From NCBI RefSeq assembly GCF_009727055.1, contig NC_052351.1, positions 3,040,471-3,104,470 of the forward strand: a DNA stretch of 64,000 bases, read 5' to 3'. The position numbers and the translations under genes were made by a program. This document shows, piece after piece, positions 35,625-46,560 of the stretch. A model generated the notes under the pieces. It searched no databases. It was given only the letters and a program-made list of their open reading frames with translations, and was not told the DNA's origin. Numbering within the stretch: position 1 is the first letter of the stretch; each line of letters begins with the position of its first letter. Origin of the DNA: Benincasa hispida (taxonomy: Eukaryota; Streptophyta; Magnoliopsida; Cucurbitales; Cucurbitaceae).

Positions 35625-37657
35625 TAAAGGATCTCATATCGAGAGTTCCATGAGCGCGTTCGGATCGCTCCGATCTCACCATGACTGAAATGTAACAATA
35701 TACATTCATCACATACAGTTATGCAAATAAATCTAATTATCGACATGCTAAGAACAAACAAAATCATAAGGGATAGAGTTCCATACCATTTGAAGACTAT
35801 TTTCACACTCCGGAACTCCAACGCAGCAGAAACCCTCCAGGAGATCTATCAACGCCCGGCGGGAACATTAATTGCAACAACACGATCAATGCGAACACGA
35901 ACGCCGCAACAGGGACGACACCACCTCTAATGAGCCCTGGATATTCTTGGAGTAAAAACCCAAACGGTGGGATTTGGTGAATTTGGTAGAAGACGGAGGA
36001 AAAATGAGTCGTGTAGGCGATAAGCAAGTGGGAGAGAAAACAATGCTATCATATAGCATAAGTGCTTATCGCATAGAGAAGCTACACAATTGTGTAGGAT
36101 TTGCTGAACGATCGTTTAAGAAAAGGTATACGATCGTTTAAGCGGAGAACACTATCGTATAGGCTCTCGAGCGATTGTTTTCTTTCACCAACGCGCGCTA
36201 CCAAATTCTTTTAGGCGATCTCACGGAATATCGATTGCACGATCCAAAATGAAAACTTTTTTTCATTTTTAACTCATCGGTTACCATAACCGATGCTACC
36301 CACTACCCACGCCCGAACGTGGAAAAATGATTAATTATCATATAAGTAATTAATTAATATAATCATATTATATTTATATCTTATAGTTTGATATCACAGA
36401 TCTACTATACTATTTTCTCCTTTACTTCATAGAAATCATATTTATATCTAATTTCCTCCAAAATAATGTATCTCATACATTTAACCAATTATCTCATATA
36501 TAATTAACCAGTCCAATTATATCATATATAATCGAAATTCTTCTTGTCAATTTAAACGTTTCAAACTAACTCAAATACCGATTCTCGACTTTTATCCAAA
36601 CTACCCAGGGGACCTAATGGACCTGTGGCTTGAAGCTCCAACGGTACGTGAATAGCTAACCAAACTCTTTAGCACGAGATCCACCATCCGTTATGTCGGG
36701 CATTCCACTAAAGACCTACAACTGAACTCTTCTTACCACAAATATATTTTTGTGTCCATCGGATATAACCAATCATGAGTACGATGACCCTTCACAGATG
36801 CTCGTAAGTACTGTTGGGCCAATTTACCATTTTGCCCTTGTAGTTACATCTCACTTCTTAAGTACCACCGATTCCTCCAGTGAACAATGCAACATAGTCC
36901 AACTATGAGTGAACACCTCTCAAGCCAAGAGAAAGTGTGTGGTGCCACATCGTTCAAGCCCCGAAATCAGCCCTTAAGGGAGCCATCTATCTACTTACCC
37001 TGCCTCGGGGAAGGAGTGAATTTCATATTGTGTAGCTGAGTTCCCAGCTCCCAAATAAGACGAATCCCCAAAATGGTAGGTTTGAATCGGCGACCTGGCC
37101 ACTCGCACTCATATAAATCAAAGGATCGCCCTCAATGGCAGGTGTTCCCAACTCACTCAGGATTGAGGTCATGTTACCTATGGTCATCCTAGTGAAGTAA
37201 AGTCTCTATCAGGAACAGTGTTATATAACGAGACGTTAACACTTCATGGTCATGTCTTATACAAACTTTTTGTATAGGACACCCCCGCTCGCATATCCCC
37301 AACACGAATGATCAGGATCAAACCATCTATGACAAGTCACAACACTTGTGACCATTCCACAAAGCGAGCCGCATCCGTATCGTTACCAGGATAAGGTTTC
37401 CCTCCTATATCCATATATTATAGACCATTTTGGTTGTCACTCAAGACATGATCCACTTGTATGTCACCATATACATGCTTGAGTCACATACAGATGACCA
37501 GGGATTTTATGTTTATTGGTTTGTGGTAAAGCAAATAAAACAAGTAAATGAGTAAAATAAAAAATGTGAAGTAAATATCATATATTAACAACACAAGCGT
37601 TCGTACATATTGTTTCCAAACTATAGGACAAAAGACTTTAGGGCATCAACCCCAACA
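35625..37657 (-). repeat. 5' LTR of copia B
   Basis: About 2.03 kb, beginning TGTTGGGGTTGATGCCC at 37657 and ending GATCCTTTA at 35625, where the last dinucleotide CA has become TA. It contains a short CGATCG array (36104-36180) that is smaller than the one in the 3' LTR. Confidence 0.9.
36104..36180. repeat. CGATCG array, short form, in copia B 5' LTR
   Basis: It holds only two full units (GAACGATCGTTTAAG, ATACGATCGTTTAAG) plus ACTATCGTATAGG. The remaining units of the 3' LTR are absent between identical flanks. Confidence 0.85.
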
Positions 37658-38820
37658 ACTTGTTTGTCATCAGTCACTCAATGTGATGGTTGGTTGGTTG
37701 ATAGTGGGTGTATCAATCATAGACAAGTGACAGAGAGTTATTCAAGGACCTTGACAAGTCATTCAAATCAAGGGTGAAGATAGAAAATGGTGAATGTTTA
37801 GAAGTAAAGGAGGAGGGCACAGTGTCAATAGAGAGCTGTGCTGGAACCAAGTTGATTACTGAAGTGTTGTTTGTCCCTAAAATTGATCAAAACTTGTTAA
37901 GTGTTGGTCAATTAGTAGAGAAGGGATTCAAAGTATTGTTTGATGAAGGAAAGTGCCTAATTTCTGATTCCAATGAGAATGAATTGTTCAAAATAAAGAT
38001 GCAGCACAAGAGCTTCTCGTTAGATCCACTCGAGAAGAAGCAGATAGCTTTCAAATGTTAAGTGAATGACACTGAGTTATGGCACAAAAGGTTGGGGCAT
38101 TTTCATCAGAAAGGGTTGCAGTATCTGCAGAAGAATGAGATGGCAGTAGAAGTACCAGTTCTAGAGAAGTGGGACTGGACAAAAGAAGCAGAGGTGAAGC
38201 AACAAGAAGTCTCTCTGGATCCTGATGAATTAGTTGATGATGCACCAATTAGAGGGACTAGTCTATTGAGTGGGGTGTATGAAAGAAGTAATGTAGCTAC
38301 ATTAGAGCCTGCAGAATATGAAGAAGCTAAAAGAGATACGAAGTGGTTGGAGGCAATAAAGGAATAGTTGAGTATGATAGAGAAAAACAATGCATGAGAG
38401 CTGGTGGAGAAGCCTGCAGACAGGAAAGTGATTGGAGTCAAATGAGTTTTCAACACCAAATTAAACCTAGATGACTCTATGAACAAGCTCAATGCCAGGT
38501 TGATGGTAAAAGGGTATGCACAAGTCTGAGAAATTGATTTTTCTGAGATTTTTGCACCAATTGTAAGAATGGACACAATTAGGTTGCTACTTGTTGTATC
38601 AACCCAACATGGATGGAAGGTGTATCAGCTAGATGTGAAGTCAGCATTCCTAAATGGAGTGTTAAAAAAAGAGATCTATGTTGAGCAACCAGACAGATTC
38701 ATCATACCAGGACAAGAGCACAAAGTTTATTTGTTGAAGAAGGCTCTCTATGGGTTGAAGCAAGCTCCTAAGGCATGGTACAACAAGATGGATGATCACT
38801 TACTGAACCTGTGTTTTACG
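37658..38820 (+). pseudogene. copia C pol: protease, pre-integrase, partial reverse transcriptase
   Basis: After element B, C resumes with WLVDSGCINH (protease site DSG), the GAG-pre-integrase part (37774-38061, FVPKIDQNLLSVGQLVEKGF) and ELWHKRLGHFHQKGLQYLQK. It then jumps directly to KEAEV...YEEAKRDTKWLEAIKE, so the integrase catalytic core is deleted. Reverse transcriptase follows with stops ([50 protein letters not shown]) and ends at 38820. YVDD and all of RNase H are missing before the LTR. Confidence 0.88.
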
Positions 38821-38882
38821 TGAATCATTTTCAAGCTTTTAGGAGCAAGTTAGGTGTTTGCAGTATTTGAGTTAGAGGATAA

Positions 38883-39132
38883 TGTTAGTAACTCAAAACT
38901 AAAAATTAGTTTTTGAGTTGGTCTAGTTAATTTCTAATTTATAGGAAATAGTTGAAGTTTTTTTTAGTTGTAGTCAAGTATAAGTTCCTATTCTTGTGAA
39001 GTTGGTTGGATTAGTTGATAACATTGTGGAATCTATTTTTAGATTCAAGTTATGTATTTATATGGAGTTTTCTAGAATGAAATTCACGCACTTCCCATTT
39101 TTCTCATTTCCCTCTCATTAGTTAGAACAACA
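38883..39132 (+). repeat. 3' LTR of copia C
   Basis: 250 bp, preceded by the purine-rich GAGTTAGAGGATAA. It matches the left LTR along its whole length, including TTTTTAGATTCAAG.TATGTA. Confidence 0.92.
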
Positions 39133-39155
39133 GCTATGGTCACTTTGGCCGATAT
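39133..39155 (-). mobile_element. SINE 5' part, separated from its body by copia C
   Basis: GCTATGGTCACTTTGGCC on + is the reverse complement of the SINE head. It regains a complete A box when joined to 16404-16408 across copia C. The 5-bp GCTAT here is the right target duplication of copia C. Confidence 0.5.
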
Positions 39156-39623
39156 GTATTATATAGTTAAATGATATATGGAATATTCAATACTAAAATT
39201 TTAGTCGGACACAAGTTACATGCATGTAAGTTATGTTAAAATCTTAAGTTTGAAGACGTCCACTCTAACTAATTAATATATCTATTATTTACTAATAGGT
39301 TAGACGTCTAAATCATTTTATGGACATGTCACACAATAAATGAAGTAAAGGAAAAAAAATATATATATATCAAATTGTACTTCTAAAATTTGGAGCTCAT
39401 ATGAGTTTAAACCTTAAGAATTCACAAGTAGATAAATTTAGAGAGCTTTTGTATTTATTTATTTTAAAATCAAATCAAAATTACATAGATAAAATAGTTG
39501 TGTTCCAAAAAAGACACTAGTATATTGAAAAAGTTATAAAATGATTATTTATAAACAATAGAGAAAAATAAAGGAAGATGGTCCATTGAAAACAGTACAA
39601 ATAAGGGAAAACAATACTTTTGA

Positions 39624-39657
<34 letters not shown>

Positions 39658-40690
39658 TCTATCAATATTTTGAATTTTGAATTTAAAATGAAAAATTATA
39701 GGAAATTTTTCACAAATAAAAGAATGTCGATCTATTTATAGAAATAGTAAAAAAAAAAAAAACACTGATACACATCGATAGACTTTTCACGGCCTCTATC
39801 AATGATAAACTTTAATCAATTTCTATTACTGATAGACACTGATAGAATTTTATCATCATCTATCAGTGATAGGCTTGTATCAATTTCTATCATTGGCAGT
39901 ATCAATGATAGACTTTTATAAGTTTTTATCACTAATAGACAATGATAATATTCTTTTAGCCTTTATCAATGATATAATTCTATTAGTATCTATCTGACAT
40001 TATTATCAAATCTAGCAACAACTTCCTGGGTAAATCAATTTTAATACCAAAACTTAATGGGTGTTCAAGAACCAAACAAAATTAGCCCAAAACACTCAAA
40101 ATCTGACTCCTAACAACCAAAATTCAGAGAACTCTAGCGCTAGCGACGATGAGGATTGGGTTGTATGGATCTAAGAGTTAGAGGAAGAGAGAGTGAATCG
40201 AGTAGAGAGAGAAAAATTGGCTCATCGACGACGATGGATCGACGGTTGGCCATGAATGTAGTGGTTGCTGAACGTTAGAGTGCGTGAATTAAAGAGCGAT
40301 ACCGAGATTGGACCGAAAAAGAAGAAAAAATGTGTGTGTTAGAGAGAGAGACCAAAATTGGACCGAAGATGGAGGAGAAGAAGGAGTATGAGAAGGAGGA
40401 GAAGAAGGAGAGATGATTAAATTTTTCTATTTTTTTGTAGATAATTTCCCTTATTTTTCTAATTTTGAAATTCCATTGAAATTATATTAGAAAAGATGAA
40501 AACATTGGGAAGTATAATATTTCGTACAATAAACTCGATTCATTCTTTGAAGTTAAAATGCGTAATATGTAATTTATTATAAATGATGTAATATCACAAA
40601 ATAACAATTATATGAAAAAACTAAAATATGTTTGTAAATTAATTAATAATATTTTATACCCAACCTATAATTCAATGGGTGACTAGTTTG
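39156..40690. other. intergenic spacer with CTATCA[G/A]TGATAG palindromes
   Basis: AT-rich, with a T-tract at 39628-39656. From about 39765 to 40010 imperfect palindromes of the type CTATCAGTGATAG and TATCAATGATA recur. A GA-rich stretch follows (40160-40420). No gene is seen. Confidence 0.6.
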
Positions 40691-41056
40691 ATTTGGGAAA
40701 ATTAAAATAATATCATAGTTTTTAAAAAAATTTATAAAAATATTGTTGTTTTGGAACTGTTTACAAAAATATGGTTGTTTTTTTTTTTCAACATTCGACC
40801 TTTACCTTTTTTTCTTTTTATTTTTCATTTTATAAATATGGCTGTTTTTTTGTAATGTGTCGATCTTACCAACTTAGGTCGATTTTTTAAGATTCGTTAA
40901 TTTTCATTTTATAAAAATAATTTCTAAAACATTTTATTATTTTATTGTTTTATTTAACTTAACTCTAAAAAGAACAAATTAAAAAAATAACATCTCATAA
41001 AAATAAAAATAAAATGTAAATTAAAATATCTTATTTATATAAAAATAATTATAAAA

Positions 41057-43050
41057 TCAATGTGTCCCACAAGGCGGACGTCGTCGATTTCGAGCTGGTT
41101 GTCGTCGTTGACTTCGAACTTGAGGTTGCTCTGGTACCTCTGCAGGCACTTTGTAATATAAATATTCATTATGCTCTCCACGACCCCAACCATGTCCATG
41201 CACGTATGAAGACGAATGACCAACCTTCGAGTTATAATGTCCTGAACCAAATGCTGACATCATCATCATCGGACTAATATAATCAGTTTGACTCTGTGTC
41301 TGCATCACAGGGGCAACTCTTCCACATTATGAGCAACCTCATCAAATTCATCCTCTTATCAAACAGGTCATCTACGTCTATGAGCTAGTGGAAGAGCAAT
41401 AGGTATATCGTATATATAATGTATCTCCTCCATATAACTTTGGTTGTCACTATGTATAGCAAGAACCTGGTTTGGATCATTCGCAACATCACGAAGTCTA
41501 CTGTTGTTCGATCTTTATGAATTATAAAACAATTAGATAATATTTAAAATAAATTTAAATTAAAAATAATTAGATAATATTCATTCATTTACCAGATGAC
41601 CCACAACTGCTCCTAGACGAGTGACGTAGCGCCTTGTGATATTATTATACCAATGAATGTAGTTTTGAGTGACATCTCTGTCAAACTATTCAATAGAAAC
41701 CCCCATTGTAATAAACCTTGCACAATAGTGCCATTGCACTACCAAATGTGCAACTTTTTCAGACTAATTACAGTCCTTAAGTCGATATCATGCAGTAGGG
41801 GTTCAATATTACAAGGCGATGGGACATCATGCTGAAAACCGAATTGTCTCATCACCCTGTTAGGAAGATGTCACTCACCAATGTGAAAACATATGAGAAG
41901 ACTCATCGTCCGCTATATGTTTTGACCATTCGTATAGAAATTGGGCAAAATATGCATAATAATTTTGTACGACTCCCAAATAACCTGAAACACAAAATAT
42001 TATATTGGAGAACATTAAAGACAAATACAATAAAAATGTGTATAAAATAATCAATTTGGTTCAGTGTTAATGTACCTGATCAGGTTGAAGCAGATCAAAC
42101 ATGCATCTATACTACATGTAGGCTGTCTTAGTCACACAAAATTTGTCTCTCCACCTAAATTTTTAAATTGATAATTTATATTCTAAATTAACTAGATCAG
42201 TAATATAAAAATTAAATTGAATTAAAATAACATACCGAAAATTATAGGCTTGTCCAGCTAACTGAGTGTCATTGACATGTGATAGCTGTGGAGCCATTAT
42301 TGGAAATAGCTCCCAAGCCCATAGTTGCAAAAGTATGAGAGGCCCAGCTATCTTACGAACCTCAGGTTTTGTTGCTTTGCATAGTTGTCTATACAACCAT
42401 GCCAAACATACTCCACCCCACGAATATCGCCTCGCATCATGGAGGTTAGCTAATAGTGACAGGAACATCGAGTAAACAAAATTACTTGATTTGTCGGAAA
42501 ATGACTTCCACCCATCATTTGTAGTATATATGCTCGCGCATATTTTATGACGGTTTCCTTGTCTGCATCATCTGCGAACTCACATAATTTTGTTCCAAAC
42601 CATATCAAACTTAACTTCGATCCTTTAATTTTATCGGCAGGTGGGGTCACACCGAGGTACAGTTGACAAACTTGTGACCAGTCATCGTACATCACTTCGG
42701 TGACCGACTCACCTTCAACAGGTAACCCCAACAACACTTCTATGTCTTGTAGAGTGATAGTGCACTTTCCAACAGATATATGAAATGTATGCATCTCAGG
42801 CCTCCATCTCTCGACCAAATTTGTGATCAGATGCCAGTCCAACTGAATAAATCCCAACCTGACAACCCCATAGAATCCAAATGTGCGGAGTAGCGGTAAT
42901 GTTCGAGGGTGAAGTGGGATAATGCACTGGAGAACTGCCTCTCATCGCCTGCAAGATATTTCTCAAGTAGTACGATATCACCATACAATAGATAATCGAT
43001 GAATAGACGGGTTGTACACCAGGATAAACAGGTCTTGGGTTTAAAGTCAT
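41057..43050 (-). pseudogene. plant mobile domain (PMD, MAIN-like) gene carried by the MULE, degenerate
   Basis: It starts TLNPRPVYPGVQPVYSSI near 43050. The best block, 42857-42450, reads LGFIQLDWHLITNLVERWRP, TFHISVGKCTITLQDIEVLL, GLPVEGESVTEV and YARAYILQMMGGS, the aminotransferase-like plant mobile domain core. After a one-base frame change at about 42470 it continues MFLSLLANLHDARRYSWGGV, CLAWLYRQLCKA and AGPLILLQLWAWELFPIMAP (42468-42241). Broken similarity (RTMSLLICFHIGE, RVMRQFGFQHDVPSPCNIEP) leads to a basic C-terminus RNRRRPPCGTH ending at 41057. Host PMD proteins such as MAIN and MAIL1 act in meristem maintenance and silencing, and related copies ride in transposons. This one has stops and frameshifts and looks inactive. 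Confidence 0.8.
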
Positions 43051-43413
43051 GATCTAAAAGAAAAAAAAAAGATTTATTTCTCGATTAAAAAAGTATTTAT
43101 TTCTCAATTAGAGAAGAATGTAGAACTTAATTAACTAAATTCAATATACATGATAAAAAAAATTATGTATTTCTCAATTAAATAATGTACAACTTTATAA
43201 ATTATAATAAAAAAGTTGAATATACAATAAAAGTATCTACACTTAATTAAATATACATGATAAAAAAAAAAGTATTTATTTTTCAATTAAAAGAATAATG
43301 TACAACTTTATAGATTACAATAAAAAAAATTGAGTATACAATAAAATATAATAAAAAATTGAATATACAATAAATTGAGTATATAATAAAAAAAAATATT
43401 TATTTATCAATCT

Positions 43414-44007
43414 CTAACTATCTAAAGCCCGTCTTAGTAACGAATGACACTTCCTTCGATTATGGCCTAACTGGTTATAAAATCCACATCGTTGTCGAGT
43501 GCTTGGTTCTGTCCAATCTATCTCGTCGTGATAACATGAACTTTTTGGTCTACTAGATTTTCTCAACAACGTTGGATCATGATGTAAGACGGGCATATTA
43601 GGGTGTGTGATCCAGTAATCTTCATGTGGTACAGGTTGAAATTGAGGAGAGTAATATTCAGTATACGTTGACAATTTATAGTAGTCCTCAATAAAGTCTT
43701 CGTAGTTCATGTTAAAATGCGAGCGACCGGCCATAAAATGCGAGCATGGAATGCCGAATGCTTGCCACTTGTTATATGAACAGTACCGCTCGGACCTGTT
43801 TAGCCTTAATATTTGAACATTTCCTGATTTGGCATTAAGACTATGACGTCTGATCTACATGAAACACACCTTCATACCGATCTTATGATTGTACTTCATG
43901 TTTACTAGATCATGCAACCCATTTATTTATTTTATCGTGTGCGTACCTAAATTTTTACTCCACATAGTATTATAAACTATGCTTGAAACAAATTGTTAAT
44001 AATATAT

Positions 44008-44041
<34 letters not shown>

Positions 44042-44500
44042 CAGGTGTATTTATCTTGACAATCTAATGCATCCCTTATTTCATCTCTTATTTTCTCGAA
44101 ATAATTCACGTAGTTGAAGAATGCTATTCGAGCAAGCAACATCTGAGCTCCTTTGAGAACGCCATTTATGCACTCGGATATATTTGTTATCATTCACCCA
44201 TATCTGAACCCTCCATCATGTGCTTGAGTTCATTGCTCTAAACCAATGTTGTAAAAGAAAAACGTTTGATTTATTCATTTGACATCTTCAATTGCTTTAT
44301 TGAACTTCCGAATTTGAAACTGGCACTCGACACGATAAACATAATTTTTCAATGTATTAAATTTGTATTTTTTATTAAAGTTGTTCATATTTATGCTAAA
44401 ACCCCACTTGGTGGTTAGTCAACTCCGTCAATACCATCAATCATATTACCATTTATAAACAACATAAATCCCAAGCATTTGTTCGCCATTTTCTTAAAAA
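43414..44500 (-). pseudogene. MULE transposase remnant, SWIM and zinc-knuckle end
   Basis: In order on the minus strand: GFRYG, MITNISECINGVLKGAQMLL, ARIAFFNYVNYFEKIRDEI, then ERYCSYNKWQAFGIPCSHF (a SWIM finger, CxC...CxH type), MAGRSHFNMNYEDFIEDYYK, YYSPQFQPVPHEDYW and STRQRCGFYNQLGHNRRKC. The knuckle has Tyr in place of its second Cys. The catalytic core upstream is not recognisable. Confidence 0.8.
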
Positions 44501-44509
44501 AAAGACAAA

Positions 44510-45577
44510 CAACACATTACTAATTGTTATACTAATTATCAAATTTAAACAGAAACAAACCACAATAAAAAAATATTATAAGAAATATATTTAAAAAAAC
44601 ACAATAAGGTAAACCTTTTAAACTATTTTTAAACATAACAATAAATAAACTTTTCGAATACCATAAGAAATTTATACAAAAAATCACAATAATTTTGTAT
44701 TAAATAAAAATATTAAAGCTTTTAAACTATAAACATCAACTTTTTAAACATTACAATGGGGTAAACTTTTTAAAACTATTTTTTTAAAATTTAATACAAA
44801 AAAATAAATAAAATATTATAATAAGTATATTTAAAAGTTCACAATAATTTTGTATTAAACTAAAAATATTAAAATTTTTAAATTATAAACATCAACTTTT
44901 TAAGGTTTATGAATATCAACTTTTTAAACATAACAATAAATTAACTTTTTATAACCATTTTTAAACCTAACAATAAATTAAACTTTTTCAAACTATTTTA
45001 AACTATATTTTCAAAGTTAATACTAAAAAAATCAAATATCATAAGAAATATATTTCAAATAATAATAATAATTTTGTATTAAACTAAAAATATTAAAGCA
45101 TAAACATCAACTTTGGTATAATATTAAACTAAAAATATTAAAACACAAACAAAAACAAACAAAATATAAATAAGATTAACATGTTGGTATAACATAATAT
45201 AAATAAGATTAATACTAATAAAGAAATAACTACTAACATCAATATGTAAATATTATTGAATTCAACAACTACTAAAAAATTAACATGATAGATCTACTAA
45301 ATATAATAAAAAAAAGTAATAAATAAATAGTAAACTCACAAATTTAATAGTGGTTTTACTTTTTTTTCCCCAAAATGACAATGCTCTCTTTTTTCTCCGT
45401 TATCCGGCAACAAAAACTATGAAAAAAACAAAATATTATGAGAATATGGATCATAACAAAAAGTATGAAAAATAACAAAATATTATGAGAATATTGGTTT
45501 TTTTTTTTTTTTGTTAACGTTACCTTTTTTGTTTTTTGTTTCCCAAACAACAACAAAAACTATAAATAAAAATAATA

Positions 45578-45608
<31 letters not shown>

Positions 45609-45985
45609 ATAGTATGAGAATATGAACATTTATAGTTCTTTAAGAAAAATTAAATTTGTATAGAAAGGTACAAACTCACGATTTAAATGGACAAATGTGA
45701 GAGAATAAGAATATTTGCCAAATGAATAAATGAAGAAGGCAGAAGCAAATTTGTAAGATTTTAATTAGGTTGGAAGGAGTGAGAAATGAGAAGAACGAAG
45801 GTTGAAGGCAGGTGAGAATGAGAGAAATGAAGGCAGTGAGAAAATGTGAGAAGATGAGGGGGTTATAAGGTTAAGGTCGAGTTTTGAATAACTTGGCTCA
45901 CGGGCGTTCGACGTTGGAAAAATTAAATGGATGGGACGGACAAGACGCTGACACGCTGCAGAGATTCAAATTCGTTTTAAAGGAG
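44510..45985. other. AT-rich MULE interior without genes
   Basis: Very AT-rich sequence with repeated phrases (AAAATATTAAA, AAACATCAACTTT, ACAATAAATTAA), two near-identical AAAATATTATGAGAATAT blocks (about 45430-45500) and a (TA)n run at 45580-45608. No coding motif is seen. Confidence 0.6.
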
Positions 45986-45989
45986 GTCG

Positions 45990-46145
45990 ATGATAGACGA
46001 TTATATAGTAAAAGGTATGTGATCGTATAGGTTATAAGAGGGCGATCGTGTAGGAGTTTGTGGCGATCGCAAAGGATTTAGTAAAGCGATCGTTTGGTCA
46101 TACTGAGTGATCGTGGAGAGATTGTAAATGTTCGTTTAGCGTCTC
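45990..46145. repeat. CGATCG array near the right end of the MULE
   Basis: Units TGTGATCGTATAGG, GGCGATCGTGTAGG, GGCGATCGCAAAGG, AAGCGATCGTTTGG, GAGTGATCGTGGAG and TTCGTTTAGCG occur within about 150 bp, in an otherwise AT-rich region. Confidence 0.75.
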
Positions 46146-46560
46146 GTAAGTGACCGATTAATCTTGTTTGATTCCTATCGCCTAATAAATAACTTGTTCA
46201 TTTATTTCACTTTTCTTTCCGGAAGTCTGCACCCATTGTTACGTTAATAAAGAATTACTAAATGATTCGCATTGTAATTTACTAAATGATTGTATGATCG
46301 TGTATAATTACTAAACTATTCTTTAATTTCCTTTAGGGAGAGTTTCTTCTCTAATCTATCGACAGATTAAGGGTTCAACCATCGACCTTTTCAAATTTTG
46401 TCCTATTCTTCAATTTCCTTTAGGTCAAGGGTCAAACCCTCAACCTCTTCTTTAATTTTTTGAACCCTCGACAAAATATTTTTACACAAAATCTCGTTCC
46501 TCGAAAATTTCAAAACAACCATATATTTCTAAATAGTTTCAGAACCACTATATTTTCCTA

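Larger units (their letters stand above)
17684..37657 (-). mobile_element. copia element B, interrupted by element A
   Basis: Inserted in C with the 5-bp target duplication ACTTG (17679-17683 and 37658-37662). On the minus strand the 5' LTR is 37657-35625, the primer site 35622-35610 (TGGTATCAGAGCC), then a long leader, gag, protease, integrase, reverse transcriptase, RNase H, a purine tract (AGTGGGAGAT, 29161 onward) and a 3' LTR. The 3' LTR is split by element A into 29160-28630 and 19268-17684. All coding parts carry stops. Confidence 0.93.
16409..39132 (+). mobile_element. copia element C, interrupted by element B
   Basis: LTRs at 16409-16659 and 38883-39132 both start TGTTAGTAA and end TTAGAACAACA. 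Flanks are GCTAC (16404-16408) and GCTAT (39133-39137), a 5-bp target duplication with one change. A tRNA-Met-type primer site TGGTATCAGAGCCC follows the left LTR at 16661. Its own sequence is only 16409-17683 plus 37658-39132; the rest is element B, itself holding A. The pol is shortened by internal deletions, so C was probably a non-autonomous or dying copy. Confidence 0.93.
40690..46560 (-). mobile_element. MULE-type DNA transposon carrying a plant mobile domain gene, decayed
   Basis: On the minus strand a MULE transposase remnant (44500-43414) is followed by a plant-mobile-domain gene (43050-41057). The ends are imperfect inverted repeats: about 40690-40800 on + (GGAACTGTTTACAAAAATAT, GGTTGTTTT) against the complement of about 46500-46560 (TTCTGAAACTATTTAGAAAT, ATGGTTGTTTTG). 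No convincing 9-bp target duplication was found, so the boundaries are approximate. Confidence 0.6.
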
